From NCBI RefSeq assembly GCF_018449655.1, contig NZ_JAAVUX010000003.1, positions 330,691-394,690 of the forward strand: a DNA stretch of 64,000 nucleotides, read 5' to 3'. Shown piece after piece: positions 37,063 to 45,505 of this stretch. Origin of the DNA: Pseudomonas sp. dw_358. GTDB lineage: Bacteria > Pseudomonadota > Gammaproteobacteria > Pseudomonadales > Pseudomonadaceae. Position numbers and translations under genes: made by a program. Positions within the stretch are counted from its first letter, which is position 1, and every line of letters starts with the position of its first letter. The notes under the pieces are model-generated. The model ran no database searches. It was not told where the DNA came from and saw only the letters and a list, made by a program, of their open reading frames with translations.

Positions 37063-37755
37063 TCAGAGCGCTGGCAATTGCCAGTCGATCGGCGCCAGGC
37101 CGTGCTGCTCGAGAAACTTGTTCGCTCGGCCAAAGTGCCCATTGCCGAGAAAGCCACGATAGGCAGAGAGTGGCGATGGGTGCACCGAAGTCAGGATCAG
37201 GTGCTTGGTGGCGTCCACCCACTTCTGTTTGCCTTGGGCATGGGCGCCCCACAACAGGAACACCGAGTTGGGTTGGTGTTCGCTGACCACTTGAATGACC
37301 CGGTCGGTGAAATGCTGCCAGCCTTTGTTGGCATGGGAAGCGGCATTGGCCCTCTCCACGGTCAAGGTGGTGTTGAGCAGCAACACCCCCTGCTCGGCCC
37401 AATGCTGCAGGCAACCGTGAGCGGCGATGTCGATATTGAGGTCGCGCTTGAGCTCTTTATAAATGTTGACCAGTGACGGCGGCGTGGGGATACCCGGCTG
37501 CACCGAAAAGCACAGGCCGTGGGCCTGGCCCGGACCGTGATATGGGTCCTGGCCCAGGATGACCACCTTGACCTGATCCAGCGGTGTCAGGTTCAAGGCG
37601 TTGAAAATCAGCGGTCCGGGCGGATAGATTTCCTTGCCGGCGGCATGCTCCTCGCGCAGGAATTCGCGCAGTTGTTGCATGTAGGGCTGGTCGAACTCGG
37701 CGCGCAGGGCGTGCTTCCAGCTGGGTTCGAGCTTGATACGGTCGTCTTGGGTCAT
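37063..37755 (-). CDS. ung: Uracil-DNA glycosylase
   Basis: A 230-residue family-1 UDG that removes uracil from DNA. The catalytic water-activating motif [14 protein letters not shown] and the minor-groove loop [11 protein letters not shown] are intact. The start ATG 37755 ([14 protein letters not shown]) matches other UDG N-termini better than one at 37785. Same neighbourhood in PAO1 (PA0750). Confidence 0.95.
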   Translation of the reverse strand: MTQDDRIKLEPSWKHALRAEFDQPYMQQLREFLREEHAAGKEIYPPGPLIFNALNLTPLDQVKVVILGQDPYHGPGQAHGLCFSVQPGIPTPPSLVNIYKELKRDLNIDIAAHGCLQHWAEQGVLLLNTTLTVERANAASHANKGWQHFTDRVIQVVSEHQPNSVFLLWGAHAQGKQKWVDATKHLILTSVHPSPLSAYRGFLGNGHFGRANKFLEQHGLAPIDWQLPAL

Positions 37756-37909
37756 GTCTGCATCCGTTGAAACAATGCGCGACACTAGGAAAGCCCGCTG
37801 CGCTTGTCAATCCATCCGACCGGATGCCTGCGGGTTTCGACGCAGCAGCCATACTCAAGTGATGGCACCGCCCACAGCGGACCACGGTATCACTCGACGA
37901 GAGGGTTCA

Positions 37910-39022
37910 ATGAATCTGCATTTTGAAGAATTGACCGGTGTGGATGGCGCTCGCCTGGGCATCGCCACATTGGACGCGGAAAAAAGCCTTAACGCGTTGT
38001 CGTTGCCGATGCTTCAGGCGTTGGCCGAACGTCTGGATAACTGGGCCCAAGACCCGCAAGTGGTCTGCGTGTTGTTGCGTGGCAATGGGGAAAAAGCCTT
38101 CTGCGCCGGGGGCGACGTGCGCAGCCTGGTCAATGCATGTCGCAGCGAGCCCGGCGTCGTGCCGCCCTTGGCCGCCCATTTTTTTGCTGCTGAATACCGC
38201 TTGGATTACCGCCTGCACACCTACCCCAAGCCCTTGCTGTGCTGGGGGCACGGTTATGTGTTGGGCGGCGGTCTGGGCTTGCTGCAAGGGGCTGGGGTGC
38301 GCATCGTCACACCCAGCAGTCGACTGGCCATGCCGGAAATCAGCATCGGGCTGTTTCCCGATGTCGGTGCCAGCTGGTTCCTCTCGCGCCTGCCGGGGCG
38401 CCTGGGGCTGTTCCTGGGCCTGACCGGGTCGCACATCAATGCTCGCGATGCGCTTGACCTTGGCCTGGCTGACCGGTTTCTCGACGACTCGCAACAGGAG
38501 CCCTTGATCAACGGCCTGCTCCAGCTCAATTGGCAGGAACAAACGGCGCCGCAACTCAACAGCTTGCTCAAGGCATTGGAACAGCAGGCCGTGACCAAGC
38601 TGCCAGAAGCGCAATGGCTACCCCGAAGGGAGCCAATCGACCACGCCTTGGATGTCACCGACGTGACTTGTGCCTGGAAAGCCCTGAGCATGTTGCGCAA
38701 CCACACCGACGCTCTGTTGGCCAAGGCCAGCCGGACCCTTACCGAAGGCTGTCCGCTGACCGCGCATCTGGTGTGGGAACAGTTGCACCGTGCCCGCCAT
38801 ATGTCCTTGGCCCAGGTCTTTCAGATGGAATACACCTTGAGCCTGAACTGCTGTCGTCACCCCGAGTTCAGCGAGGGCGTGCGCTCCCGGCTCATCGACA
38901 AAGACCACAAACCCCGCTGGCACTGGCCGGATGTCAGCAAGATCCCCCTTGCGGTGGTGGATGCGCACTTCAGCAAAGCCTGGGAGGGACGCCACCCGCT
39001 GGCGGATTTGTCCGAATACTGA
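37910..39022 (+). CDS. Enoyl-CoA hydratase/isomerase family, 3-hydroxyisobutyryl-CoA hydrolase-like
   Basis: A 370-residue crotonase-fold protein. The oxyanion-hole segment KAFCAGGDVRSLV and WGHGYVLGGGLGLLQGA, plus the C-terminal extension with HPEFSEGVRSRLIDKDHKPRWHW, mark the ECH_2/HIBCH subgroup, which hydrolyses 3-hydroxyisobutyryl-CoA in valine breakdown. No valine catabolic genes are adjacent, so the substrate remains open. The start at 37910 has GAGGG upstream; the upstream open frame is intergenic and antisense to ung. Confidence 0.82.
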   Translation: MNLHFEELTGVDGARLGIATLDAEKSLNALSLPMLQALAERLDNWAQDPQVVCVLLRGNGEKAFCAGGDVRSLVNACRSEPGVVPPLAAHFFAAEYRLDYRLHTYPKPLLCWGHGYVLGGGLGLLQGAGVRIVTPSSRLAMPEISIGLFPDVGASWFLSRLPGRLGLFLGLTGSHINARDALDLGLADRFLDDSQQEPLINGLLQLNWQEQTAPQLNSLLKALEQQAVTKLPEAQWLPRREPIDHALDVTDVTCAWKALSMLRNHTDALLAKASRTLTEGCPLTAHLVWEQLHRARHMSLAQVFQMEYTLSLNCCRHPEFSEGVRSRLIDKDHKPRWHWPDVSKIPLAVVDAHFSKAWEGRHPLADLSEY

Positions 39023-39056
39023 GTGCGGCCCGCTTTTTCTCGGCTGCAGGCCGCGT

Positions 39057-40445
39057 TCAAGGCGCCGGCACCCAGAGTGACTCCGCCCCAGGCGCACCGG
39101 GTGCCCAGTCGGCGGTATACGAGGTATGGGTCTGCAGGCAACGCCAGTCCCGACCGTTGTGGCCGACCAATACCCCAGCGGTGTACAGCGTATTGAGAGC
39201 CCATGCCGGCTCCGTGCCGCCATCGGCCCGTGTTCGAACCACAATGATGTTGGAGCTGGCGGACTGTCGGCCGTTATTGTCCTCGGCGTATACCAGGTAG
39301 GCGACCTGGGTATTGGGCGCCAGCCCTGTGTCGATGGTATGGGTCTGCGGCGGCAACACGACCTGAACCACATCGCCGAGGCGCTGGAGCTTGTAACGGG
39401 CGATCCCGGCACTGCTGCTGGCAGCGCTCCACATCAGCTCGACGCTGGTGGCCGTGATGTTCATGGCGTGCAGGTTTTCCGGCCGGGTCGGCCGAGGGTT
39501 TTCGCCCCCTGGCGCCTGGGTGACGGCGGTTACCGTGTTGCTGGGCGCTGAAGAGTGACCGTTGGCCGCGATGGCCGTGACAAAATAATGGTAAGAGGTG
39601 CTGGGAGCGACTGTCGTGTCGGTCCAGCCCAGAATCGATGCGCCGACTTGGGCAACCTGAATACCGTCACGCAAGACCAGGTAGTGCGCGACAGGCGACG
39701 CGCCACTCGATGCTCCCCACGCCAGCGCAACGGTGGAGTCAGTCACCGTACCCAACGTCAGGTGGGCGGGGGCCGACGGCCGCTCATCCCCACCCTCGGC
39801 AGGCAGAAAGTCCAGATCGACCACTTGGTAAAAGGCCATGGGCGTATTGGCGATTTCCCAGATAGCCAATACGACGTGGTACCCCTCGCGCTCCGGCAGT
39901 GGAATTTCATGGCGAGAGGGATTCGCGGGCAGAAGTGCCTCGGGGTGGTCCCAATGAGGTTGCAAGGCACTCTCTTCTTGCCAGAACGGCAGGGGATCGA
40001 ACTGCGCGCGACTCAATAGGTGATCCGGGTTCCACCCAACTTTAGTGACGAAGTAATTGAAGCGTCGCGTTTTGTGAGGCGCTGTAAAAGCCCAGGTGAA
40101 ATCCAGTATTTCAGCGCTGTACACCGTACTTTTCGGCCATTGCCGACCCGGAGCATCCAACGCCTGGGCAGTGGGATGACCGCCACTGGCAATCTTGCCG
40201 TCGGGGGGAGGAGCAACATTGGCCTCGTCAGTAGGGGCCAGACTGTCACGCACGCCACCGGCGGTCAGTGGAAAAAATTTACCGCCCTCGAGCTGATTCA
40301 GCTCGCCTGTATCCAGCTCCCCGGCCTGCCACAACCTGTAAGCGCGCGAAGGCGGCGATGAGATATGCCCATGTCGGCTTGACAAGGCATCGTCGTTGAT
40401 TTTTGGCCGGCTGATCGCTTTGGAATTTCGAATGGGCATGCTCAC
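39057..40445 (-). CDS. AA10 lytic polysaccharide monooxygenase, two FnIII, chitin-binding domain, no signal peptide
   Basis: A 462-residue modular protein. An AA10/GbpA-type LPMO domain runs from His25 (HGHISSPPSRAYRLWQ) to about 215, with the second copper ligand His124 (FTAPHKTRRFNYF) and axial Phe205 (AFYQVVDLDF). Two fibronectin-III domains (about 222-310, 318-406) and a CBM5/12-like chitin-binding domain (413-462, YTAGVLVGHNGRDWRCLQ) follow. LPMOs need His at the mature N-terminus, normally exposed by signal peptidase; here residues 1-24 are polar and end in Arg-His, not a Sec or Tat signal. Export and maturation must differ, or the protein is released by lysis. Monocistronic. Confidence 0.82.
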   Translation of the reverse strand: MSMPIRNSKAISRPKINDDALSSRHGHISSPPSRAYRLWQAGELDTGELNQLEGGKFFPLTAGGVRDSLAPTDEANVAPPPDGKIASGGHPTAQALDAPGRQWPKSTVYSAEILDFTWAFTAPHKTRRFNYFVTKVGWNPDHLLSRAQFDPLPFWQEESALQPHWDHPEALLPANPSRHEIPLPEREGYHVVLAIWEIANTPMAFYQVVDLDFLPAEGGDERPSAPAHLTLGTVTDSTVALAWGASSGASPVAHYLVLRDGIQVAQVGASILGWTDTTVAPSTSYHYFVTAIAANGHSSAPSNTVTAVTQAPGGENPRPTRPENLHAMNITATSVELMWSAASSSAGIARYKLQRLGDVVQVVLPPQTHTIDTGLAPNTQVAYLVYAEDNNGRQSASSNIIVVRTRADGGTEPAWALNTLYTAGVLVGHNGRDWRCLQTHTSYTADWAPGAPGAESLWVPAP

Positions 40446-40539
40446 CTCCGTTGAGAATCATGAGCACAACCGACGGCTCGTTCGGCTGCACTGTCACCAG
40501 ATTTCCAACGTAGGCTAGTGCCACGATGTGCTGTTAACG

Positions 40540-40557
40540 ACTGTCAGGATTGACAGT
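40540..40557. promoter_or_regulatory. Inverted repeat upstream of the LPMO gene
   Basis: ACTGTCA-GGAT-TGACAGT (40540-40557) is a perfect 7-bp inverted repeat about 95 bases upstream of the LPMO start, in an AT-rich segment (40555-40580). It could be an operator for the LPMO gene; no factor is suggested by the sequence. The rest of the 222-base gap to the lipoprotein gene shows nothing recognisable. Confidence 0.3.
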
Positions 40558-40667
40558 TATTCAATATAAAATCTTACAAAAACGGGTGCATTGAACCAGA
40601 CGTTTACACGTCACTAACACGTTCACGCCGACCTGCGTGGGAAGGTGCATCCGCGCAGAAGGCTGGA

Positions 40668-41066
40668 TCAACGTTGGCCCCCGCCGGAGTGACCGCCTGG
40701 ACCGCCCCCGAAACCGCCGTGACCGCCGCCCGGTGGGCCGCCACCGGGCCGACCCGGTCCGGGCCCATGACCCATGGGCGGTCTGAACCCGCCGCCAGGC
40801 GGCGGACGAAAGCCGCCTCCCGGGGGACGAAAGCCCGCCCCCGGTGGCCGGTAGTACCCCGGTGGCGGTCGGTAATAACCAGGGCCGGGCGCATAGCCAC
40901 GGTTGTAGCGGTAGTAACCACCGCTGTAACCCCAGCCGTAGCCATAGGGATAAGGATCGGATGTGTAAACCTGGGTCGATTGGTAGTAGCCGCCGCCTCC
41001 ATCATAAGGAGCACAGGCAGTGATCAGCGAACCCAGCAAGACTATCAGCAGAAGTCGGCTATACAT
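40668..41066 (-). CDS. Gly/Pro/Tyr-rich small lipoprotein
   Basis: A 132-residue protein with a lipoprotein signal (LLIVLLGSLITAC, Cys18). The mature part is low complexity: YPYGYGWGYSGGYYRYNRGY, then repeats of the type YYRPPPG/YYRPPG/GFRPPGG/GFRPPPGG, ending in Gly/His-rich tandem units. It has an AGGAGG ribosome binding site. No domain is recognised; an envelope-attached structural or stress protein is a guess. It is flanked by its own intergenic regions and appears monocistronic. Confidence 0.7.
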   Translation of the reverse strand: MYSRLLLIVLLGSLITACAPYDGGGGYYQSTQVYTSDPYPYGYGWGYSGGYYRYNRGYAPGPGYYRPPPGYYRPPGAGFRPPGGGFRPPPGGGFRPPMGHGPGPGRPGGGPPGGGHGGFGGGPGGHSGGGQR

Positions 41067-41178
41067 GGCGGCCTCCTGGACCGCGAAACGGCTCGACCAG
41101 CGACGCTGGCCAGCACCGGGAATCTAGGGTTCACCGGCACAGGATCAGACCACGAAATCGCCATGCTGTGCGGTTCTT

Positions 41179-41193
41179 GTAACGCGCGGTAAC
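41179..41193. promoter_or_regulatory. GTAAC-N5-GTAAC direct repeat, CpxR-like
   Basis: GTAAC (41179-41183) and GTAAC (41189-41193) are spaced as CpxR half-sites (GTAAA-N5-GTAAA). The site is about 113 bases upstream of the lipoprotein start. The match to CpxR is imperfect (C for A in each half), so this is tentative. Confidence 0.3.
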
Positions 41194-41238
41194 ATGCTTT
41201 ACACAAAGCTGACACTGGCCAAGGCCCGGGTCAGGGCC

Positions 41239-41263
41239 GCGCAAAAACGGTGCGCAACGCACC
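41239..41263. promoter_or_regulatory. NtrC-like enhancer candidate
   Basis: GCGCAAAAACGGTGCGC (41239-41255) resembles the NtrC dimer site (GCAC...GGTGC), and it overlaps a perfect GGTGCG-CAA-CGCACC inverted repeat (41249-41263). It lies 75-100 bases upstream of the sigma-54 promoter, a usual enhancer distance. Assignment is by resemblance only. Confidence 0.4.
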
Positions 41264-41336
41264 ATGATTCAGCATCCCCCCGCTGCTCCCCCCGTCCTGT
41301 CGCCGTTCAGACCAGAGAAAGCAAGCCCCGCGGAAA

Positions 41337-41353
41337 TTGGCACGTCTCTCGCT
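41337..41353 (+). promoter_or_regulatory. Sigma-54 (RpoN) promoter of the ABC importer operon
   Basis: TTGGCACGTCTCTCGCT has the invariant GG (41339-41340), ten bases, then GC (41351-41352), and matches YTGGCACG at the -24 element; the -12 element reads TCGCT against TTGCW. It sits about 60 bases before the riboswitch. RpoN promoters of this type commonly drive nitrogen-scavenging genes. Confidence 0.65.
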
Positions 41354-41407
41354 TGACCTTTGCCGTGCAGGAGTCAACTCAGGTTCGCGGCACCACAATT
41401 TGCAAAT

Positions 41408-41505
41408 GGCTGACTAGGGTTCCGGCTCGCTGAACGCGAGTGGCTGGTCCGAGAGTTGGCGACCTCCAGTTGAGGTTACACGGCGGGATAAAAGCCCGGG
41501 AGACA
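41408..41505 (+). ncRNA. Guanidine-I (ykkC) riboswitch
   Basis: The aptamer's conserved blocks are present in order: CTAGGGTTCCG (41414-41424), a variable hairpin CTCGC-TGAAC-GCGAG, CTGGTCCGAGAG (41444-41455), a variable hairpin ACCTC-CAGTT-GAGGT, then ACACGGCGGGATAAAAGCCC (41478-41497) and GGGAG. These are the signature of the ykkC class that senses free guanidine. No intrinsic terminator follows; instead CTCCAGTTG (41464-41472) inside the aptamer is the exact reverse complement of CAACTGGAG (41546-41554), the Shine-Dalgarno region of the next gene, suggesting translational control. Confidence 0.92.
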
Positions 41506-41561
41506 GACCACCCTACGGTGTCGCGCTGCTCCTGTCCGCCCACTTCAACTGGAGAATTCCG

Positions 41562-42647
41562 ATGTTCAACTCTTTCTTGCTCAAACGCCGTCTGCCCGTC
41601 CTCGCCGCTGCTACCCTCGCCCTTTCCCTCGCCGTGACTTCGGCCCAGGCCGCCACCAAGGATCATTTCAAAGTCTGCTGGACGATCTATGCCGGCTGGA
41701 TGCCTTGGGAATATGCGGGCGCGCAGGGCATCATCAAGAAATGGGCGGACAAATACCACATCGCCATCGACGTGGTGCAGCTCAATGATTACGTCGAATC
41801 CATCAACCAATACACCGCTGGCCAGTTCGATGGCTGCACCATGACCAACATGGACGCCCTGACCATTCCGGCGGCCGGCGGCGTGGACAGCACGGCACTG
41901 GTGGTCAGCGACTTCTCCAATGGCAACGACGGTATCGTGATCAAGGGCGAAGGCAAGACCCTGGCCGACCTCAAGGGCATGAGCGTCAACCTGGTGGAGC
42001 TGTCGGTTTCACACTACCTGCTGGCGCGGGGGCTGGAACAAGCTGGCCTGAGCGAGAAGGACCTCAAAGTCGTCAACACCTCCGACGCCGATATTTCCGC
42101 CGCCTTCGACACCGACCAGGTCCAGGCCGTGACCACCTGGAACCCGATGCTCGCCGACATCAAGGCCAAGCCCGGGGTCACTGAGGTGTTCGATTCGAGC
42201 AAGATCCCCGGCGAGATCATGGACATGATGGTGGTCAACAGCGCCACCCTCAAAGATAACCCGGCCTTGGGCAAGGCCTTGACCGGCGCCTGGTTCGAAG
42301 TGGTAGCGCTGATGAACAGCCAATCGGTCGAGAGCACCGACGCCCTTGAGCACATGGCCAAGGCCTCAGGCACCGATCTGGCCGGCTTCAAATCGCAACT
42401 GGCCACCACCAAGCTGTTCTACACGCCCAAGGACGCTCTGGAATTCGCCAACAGCCCTGTCCTGCCTGCGACCATGGAGAAAGTCGCGCAGTTTTCCTTC
42501 GCCCATGGCCTGCTGGGCGACGGCGCCAAAGACGCCAACGTGGTCGGCATGACCTTCGCCAAAGGCATCAGCCTGGGTGACAAGGGCAACACCAAACTGC
42601 GCTTCGACCCGTCCTTTGTACAAATGGCCGCCGACGGCAAACTCTAA
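41562..42647 (+). CDS. ABC transporter substrate-binding protein, urea/guanidine-carboxylase-associated type
   Basis: A 361-residue periplasmic protein with signal peptide (ending TSAQAA near residue 30). It belongs to the NMT1/taurine-nitrate binding fold and specifically to the family found beside urea carboxylase (now known as guanidine carboxylase) genes: KVCWTIYAGWMPWEYA, DGCTMTNMDALTIPAAGG, VELSVSHYLLARGLEQAG. The guanidine-I riboswitch directly upstream makes guanidine or a guanidinylated compound the most likely ligand; the name 'urea' in databases is probably misleading. The SD ACTGGAG is the sequence complementary to the aptamer. First gene of a three-gene operon. Confidence 0.88.
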   Translation: MFNSFLLKRRLPVLAAATLALSLAVTSAQAATKDHFKVCWTIYAGWMPWEYAGAQGIIKKWADKYHIAIDVVQLNDYVESINQYTAGQFDGCTMTNMDALTIPAAGGVDSTALVVSDFSNGNDGIVIKGEGKTLADLKGMSVNLVELSVSHYLLARGLEQAGLSEKDLKVVNTSDADISAAFDTDQVQAVTTWNPMLADIKAKPGVTEVFDSSKIPGEIMDMMVVNSATLKDNPALGKALTGAWFEVVALMNSQSVESTDALEHMAKASGTDLAGFKSQLATTKLFYTPKDALEFANSPVLPATMEKVAQFSFAHGLLGDGAKDANVVGMTFAKGISLGDKGNTKLRFDPSFVQMAADGKL

Positions 42648-42670
42648 GCCGCATGCCAGAGGGCCTCACC

Positions 42671-43486
42671 ATGCGTTTGATCAATCGTCACCCCGACGGT
42701 GCCGGTCGGCTGTTGCTGATCATCCTGCCGTTTGCCTTGTTGCTGTGCGCCTATTTCATGGGCTCGGCCACACGGCTTGCGGAGAATCCCAACGACAAAC
42801 TGCTGCCCAGCGCCGTGCAGATGACCGATGCGGTCAAGCGCATGGCTTTCGAGGAGGATAAACGCAGCGGTGGTTACTTGCTGTGGCAAGACACCGAAGC
42901 AAGCCTGCGACGTCTGGCCATGGGCCTGGGCATCAGTGCCTTGGCCGGGCTGTGTCTGGGGATCGCGGCGGGGACTTTGCCGCTGTTTGGCGCCACCCTG
43001 TCGCCGTTGCTGACCGTCCTGTCCATGGTACCGCCGCTGGCAATCCTGCCGGTGCTGTTCATCGTGTTCGGGCTGGACGAACTGAGCAAGGTAATGCTGA
43101 TTGTCATCGGCATCACGCCAATTCTGGCCAGGGACCTGGAGCAACATGCCCGGTCCATTCCGGTCGAACTGTTGATCAAGGCGCAGACCCTGGGTGCCAG
43201 CACCTGGACGCTGCTGTTGCGGGTCGTCTTGCCGCAACTGATGCCGCGCCTGTTGATCGCCGTGCGTCTGGTGCTGGGTTCGGCCTGGCTGTTCTTGATT
43301 GCGGCCGAGGCCATCGCTTCCACCGATGGCCTGGGCTACCGTATTTTTCTGGTCCGTCGCTACCTGGCCATGGACGTGATCGTGCCCTACGTGGTGTGGA
43401 TCACCCTGCTGGCGTGGCTGATGGACATGGGCCTCAAGCGCCTGACCCGGCTGGCGTTTCCGTGGTACGAGGGAGCACGGCCATGA
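42671..43486 (+). CDS. ABC transporter permease (guanidine-type importer)
   Basis: A 271-residue inner-membrane permease of the nitrate/sulfonate/taurine class with about six membrane helices. The ATPase-coupling EAA loop reads IKAQTLGASTWTLLLRVVLPQLMPRL (given here in two parts: IKAQTLGAST, LLLRVVLPQLMPRL). The start at 42671 (MRLINRHPDG) has GAGGG upstream; an ATG at 42653 lacks one. It overlaps the ATPase gene by four bases. Confidence 0.88.
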   Translation: MRLINRHPDGAGRLLLIILPFALLLCAYFMGSATRLAENPNDKLLPSAVQMTDAVKRMAFEEDKRSGGYLLWQDTEASLRRLAMGLGISALAGLCLGIAAGTLPLFGATLSPLLTVLSMVPPLAILPVLFIVFGLDELSKVMLIVIGITPILARDLEQHARSIPVELLIKAQTLGASTWTLLLRVVLPQLMPRLLIAVRLVLGSAWLFLIAAEAIASTDGLGYRIFLVRRYLAMDVIVPYVVWITLLAWLMDMGLKRLTRLAFPWYEGARP

Positions 43487-44259
43487 GCTTTATCAGCGTC
43501 AACAATGTCTGGCAGCAATACGGCGAGCAAGTGGTGCTGGAGCGTCTGAACCTGAGCATCGCCGAGGGCGAGTTCTGCACCCTGGTGGGCACCTCCGGCT
43601 GCGGCAAGTCCACTTTTCTGAGGCTGCTGCTGGGCCAGGAAGTGCCGAGCAAAGGCCAGATCCTGTTGGACGGACAACCCTTGCGTAACGAGCCCGACGC
43701 CAGCCGTGGTGTGGTGTTTCAGCGCTATTCGGTGTTTTCCCACCTGAGCGTGCTGGACAACGTCGCCCTCGGCCTGGAGCTGCCCCATGCCCCGCTGCTG
43801 GGGCGGCTGCTGGGCCGGGCGAAAAGCGAGGCCCGCGATCAGGCCGCGCAGCTGTTGGAACGGGTCGGCCTGGGGCATTCCTTGAAGAAGTACCCCAGCC
43901 AGCTATCGGGCGGCATGCAGCAGCGTCTGGCCATCGCTCAAGCGCTGATCATGAAACCCCGGGTGCTGTTGCTGGACGAGCCGTTCGGGGCACTGGACCC
44001 CGGCATTCGCAAGGACATGCATCACTTGCTGCTGGAGTTGTGGCGGGAGACGCGGTTGACGGTGTTCATGGTCACCCATGACCTGGCCGAAGGGTTCAGC
44101 CTGGGCACACGCCTGCTGGTATTCGACAAGGTGCGTGTCGATCCTCACGCGCCACAAGCCTATGGCGCGCGGATCACCTACGACCTGCCCCTCAATACCG
44201 AGCGCAGCCGTGGCCGCACCTTGCCCGACTTGCTGTCGAGCGCAGTGCAGCCGGCGTGA
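43483..44259 (+). CDS. ABC transporter ATP-binding protein (guanidine-type importer)
   Basis: A 258-residue ATPase: Walker A GTSGCGKST, Q-loop, signature LSGGMQQRLAIAQAL, Walker B VLLLDEPFGALD and switch His in VTHDLAEG. It is of the nitrate/taurine importer subclass and pairs with the permease (ATGA overlap at 43483-43486). The operon ends here, three bases from the convergent purT; no carboxylase or hydrolase genes for guanidine or urea follow. Confidence 0.92.
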   Translation: MSFISVNNVWQQYGEQVVLERLNLSIAEGEFCTLVGTSGCGKSTFLRLLLGQEVPSKGQILLDGQPLRNEPDASRGVVFQRYSVFSHLSVLDNVALGLELPHAPLLGRLLGRAKSEARDQAAQLLERVGLGHSLKKYPSQLSGGMQQRLAIAQALIMKPRVLLLDEPFGALDPGIRKDMHHLLLELWRETRLTVFMVTHDLAEGFSLGTRLLVFDKVRVDPHAPQAYGARITYDLPLNTERSRGRTLPDLLSSAVQPA

Positions 44260-44262
44260 CGG

Positions 44263-45444
44263 TTACAGCTCGATCTTGACTGCCTGGGCCGAACGCGTGG
44301 CCTTGCTGCGCGCCGCGTCGATGGACTCGTCGCGGGCCAAGGCCACACCGAGGCGGCGCTGGCCGTTGACTTCGGGCTTGCCGAACAGGCGCAACGCCGT
44401 GTCCGGCTCGCTGAGGGCTGCGCCCAGGTTGGCGAAGGCAGTCTGCTGCGAGTGGCCCTCCACGAGGATCACCGCCGAAGCCGCCGGGCCGAACTGGCGG
44501 ATCAACGGAATCGGCAAGCCCAGAATGGCACGGGCATGCAAGGCGAATTGCGACAGGTCCTGGGAAATCAGGGTCACCAGGCCGGTGTCATGGGGGCGCG
44601 GCGACACTTCGCTGAACCATACCTGATCGCCTTTGATGAATAACTCAACACCAAACAGACCGCGGCCGCCCAAGGCTTCGGTCACGGCGCGGGCAACCCG
44701 CTCGGATTCCGCCAGCGCCACCGGGCTCATGGCTTGAGGCTGCCAGGATTCCTGGTAGTCGCCCTTCTCCTGACGATGGCCGACCGGCGCGCAGAAGGTG
44801 GTACCACCGACATGGCGCACGGTGAGCAAGGTGATCTCGTAGTCGAAGTCGATGAAGCCTTCGATGATGACTCGGCCCTTGCCGGCGCGGCCACCTTCCT
44901 GGGCGTAATCCCAGGCTTTCTGCACATCGGCTGCGCTCTTGAGCAGGCTCTGGCCCTTGCCCGACGAGCTCATCACTGGTTTGACCACGCAGGGAAAGCC
45001 GAGGTCTTGCACGGCCTGGCGATAGTCTTCGAAGGTGTCGGCGAAGTGGTAAGGCGAGGTGGGCAGGTCCAGCTCTTCGGCAGCCAGGCGACGAATGCCT
45101 TCGCGGTTCATGGTCAACTGCGTGGCGCGGGCCGTCGGGATCACGGTAAAGCCTTCCGCTTCCAGCTCCACCAGCGTGGCCGTGGCAATGGCCTCGATTT
45201 CCGGCACGATGTAATGGGGCCTCTCGGCCTCGATCACCGCTCGCAGCGACGCGCCGTCGAGCATGTTGATCACATGGCTGCGGTGAGCGACCTGCATGGC
45301 CGGCGCGTTGGCGTAACGGTCGACGGCAATCACTTCAACGCCCAGACGTTGCAGTTCGATCACCACTTCCTTGCCGAGTTCGCCGCAGCCACACAGCAGT
45401 ACGCGGGTCGCGGTGGGCGACAGAGGGGTTCCGATACGGGTCAT
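44263..45444 (-). CDS. purT: Formate-dependent GAR transformylase PurT
   Basis: A 393-residue ATP-grasp enzyme that makes formyl-GAR from formate and ATP, bypassing folate-dependent PurN. Signatures: [47 protein letters not shown] and [14 protein letters not shown]. Length matches E. coli PurT (392). Convergent with the ABC operon and followed upstream (gene-order sense) by the DUF1289 gene as in PA3751-PA3752. Confidence 0.95.
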   Translation of the reverse strand: MTRIGTPLSPTATRVLLCGCGELGKEVVIELQRLGVEVIAVDRYANAPAMQVAHRSHVINMLDGASLRAVIEAERPHYIVPEIEAIATATLVELEAEGFTVIPTARATQLTMNREGIRRLAAEELDLPTSPYHFADTFEDYRQAVQDLGFPCVVKPVMSSSGKGQSLLKSAADVQKAWDYAQEGGRAGKGRVIIEGFIDFDYEITLLTVRHVGGTTFCAPVGHRQEKGDYQESWQPQAMSPVALAESERVARAVTEALGGRGLFGVELFIKGDQVWFSEVSPRPHDTGLVTLISQDLSQFALHARAILGLPIPLIRQFGPAASAVILVEGHSQQTAFANLGAALSEPDTALRLFGKPEVNGQRRLGVALARDESIDAARSKATRSAQAVKIEL

Positions 45445-45505
45445 TGCAGGTCCTCAGGGGTATGGCGGGATCAAGGGCGCGTATTTTACATGATTACGCG
45501 CGCCC

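Noticed and set aside
41194..41433. A 79-codon plus-strand frame upstream of the riboswitch
   Set aside because: It runs through the sigma-54 promoter and into the aptamer, has no ribosome binding site and no recognisable product.
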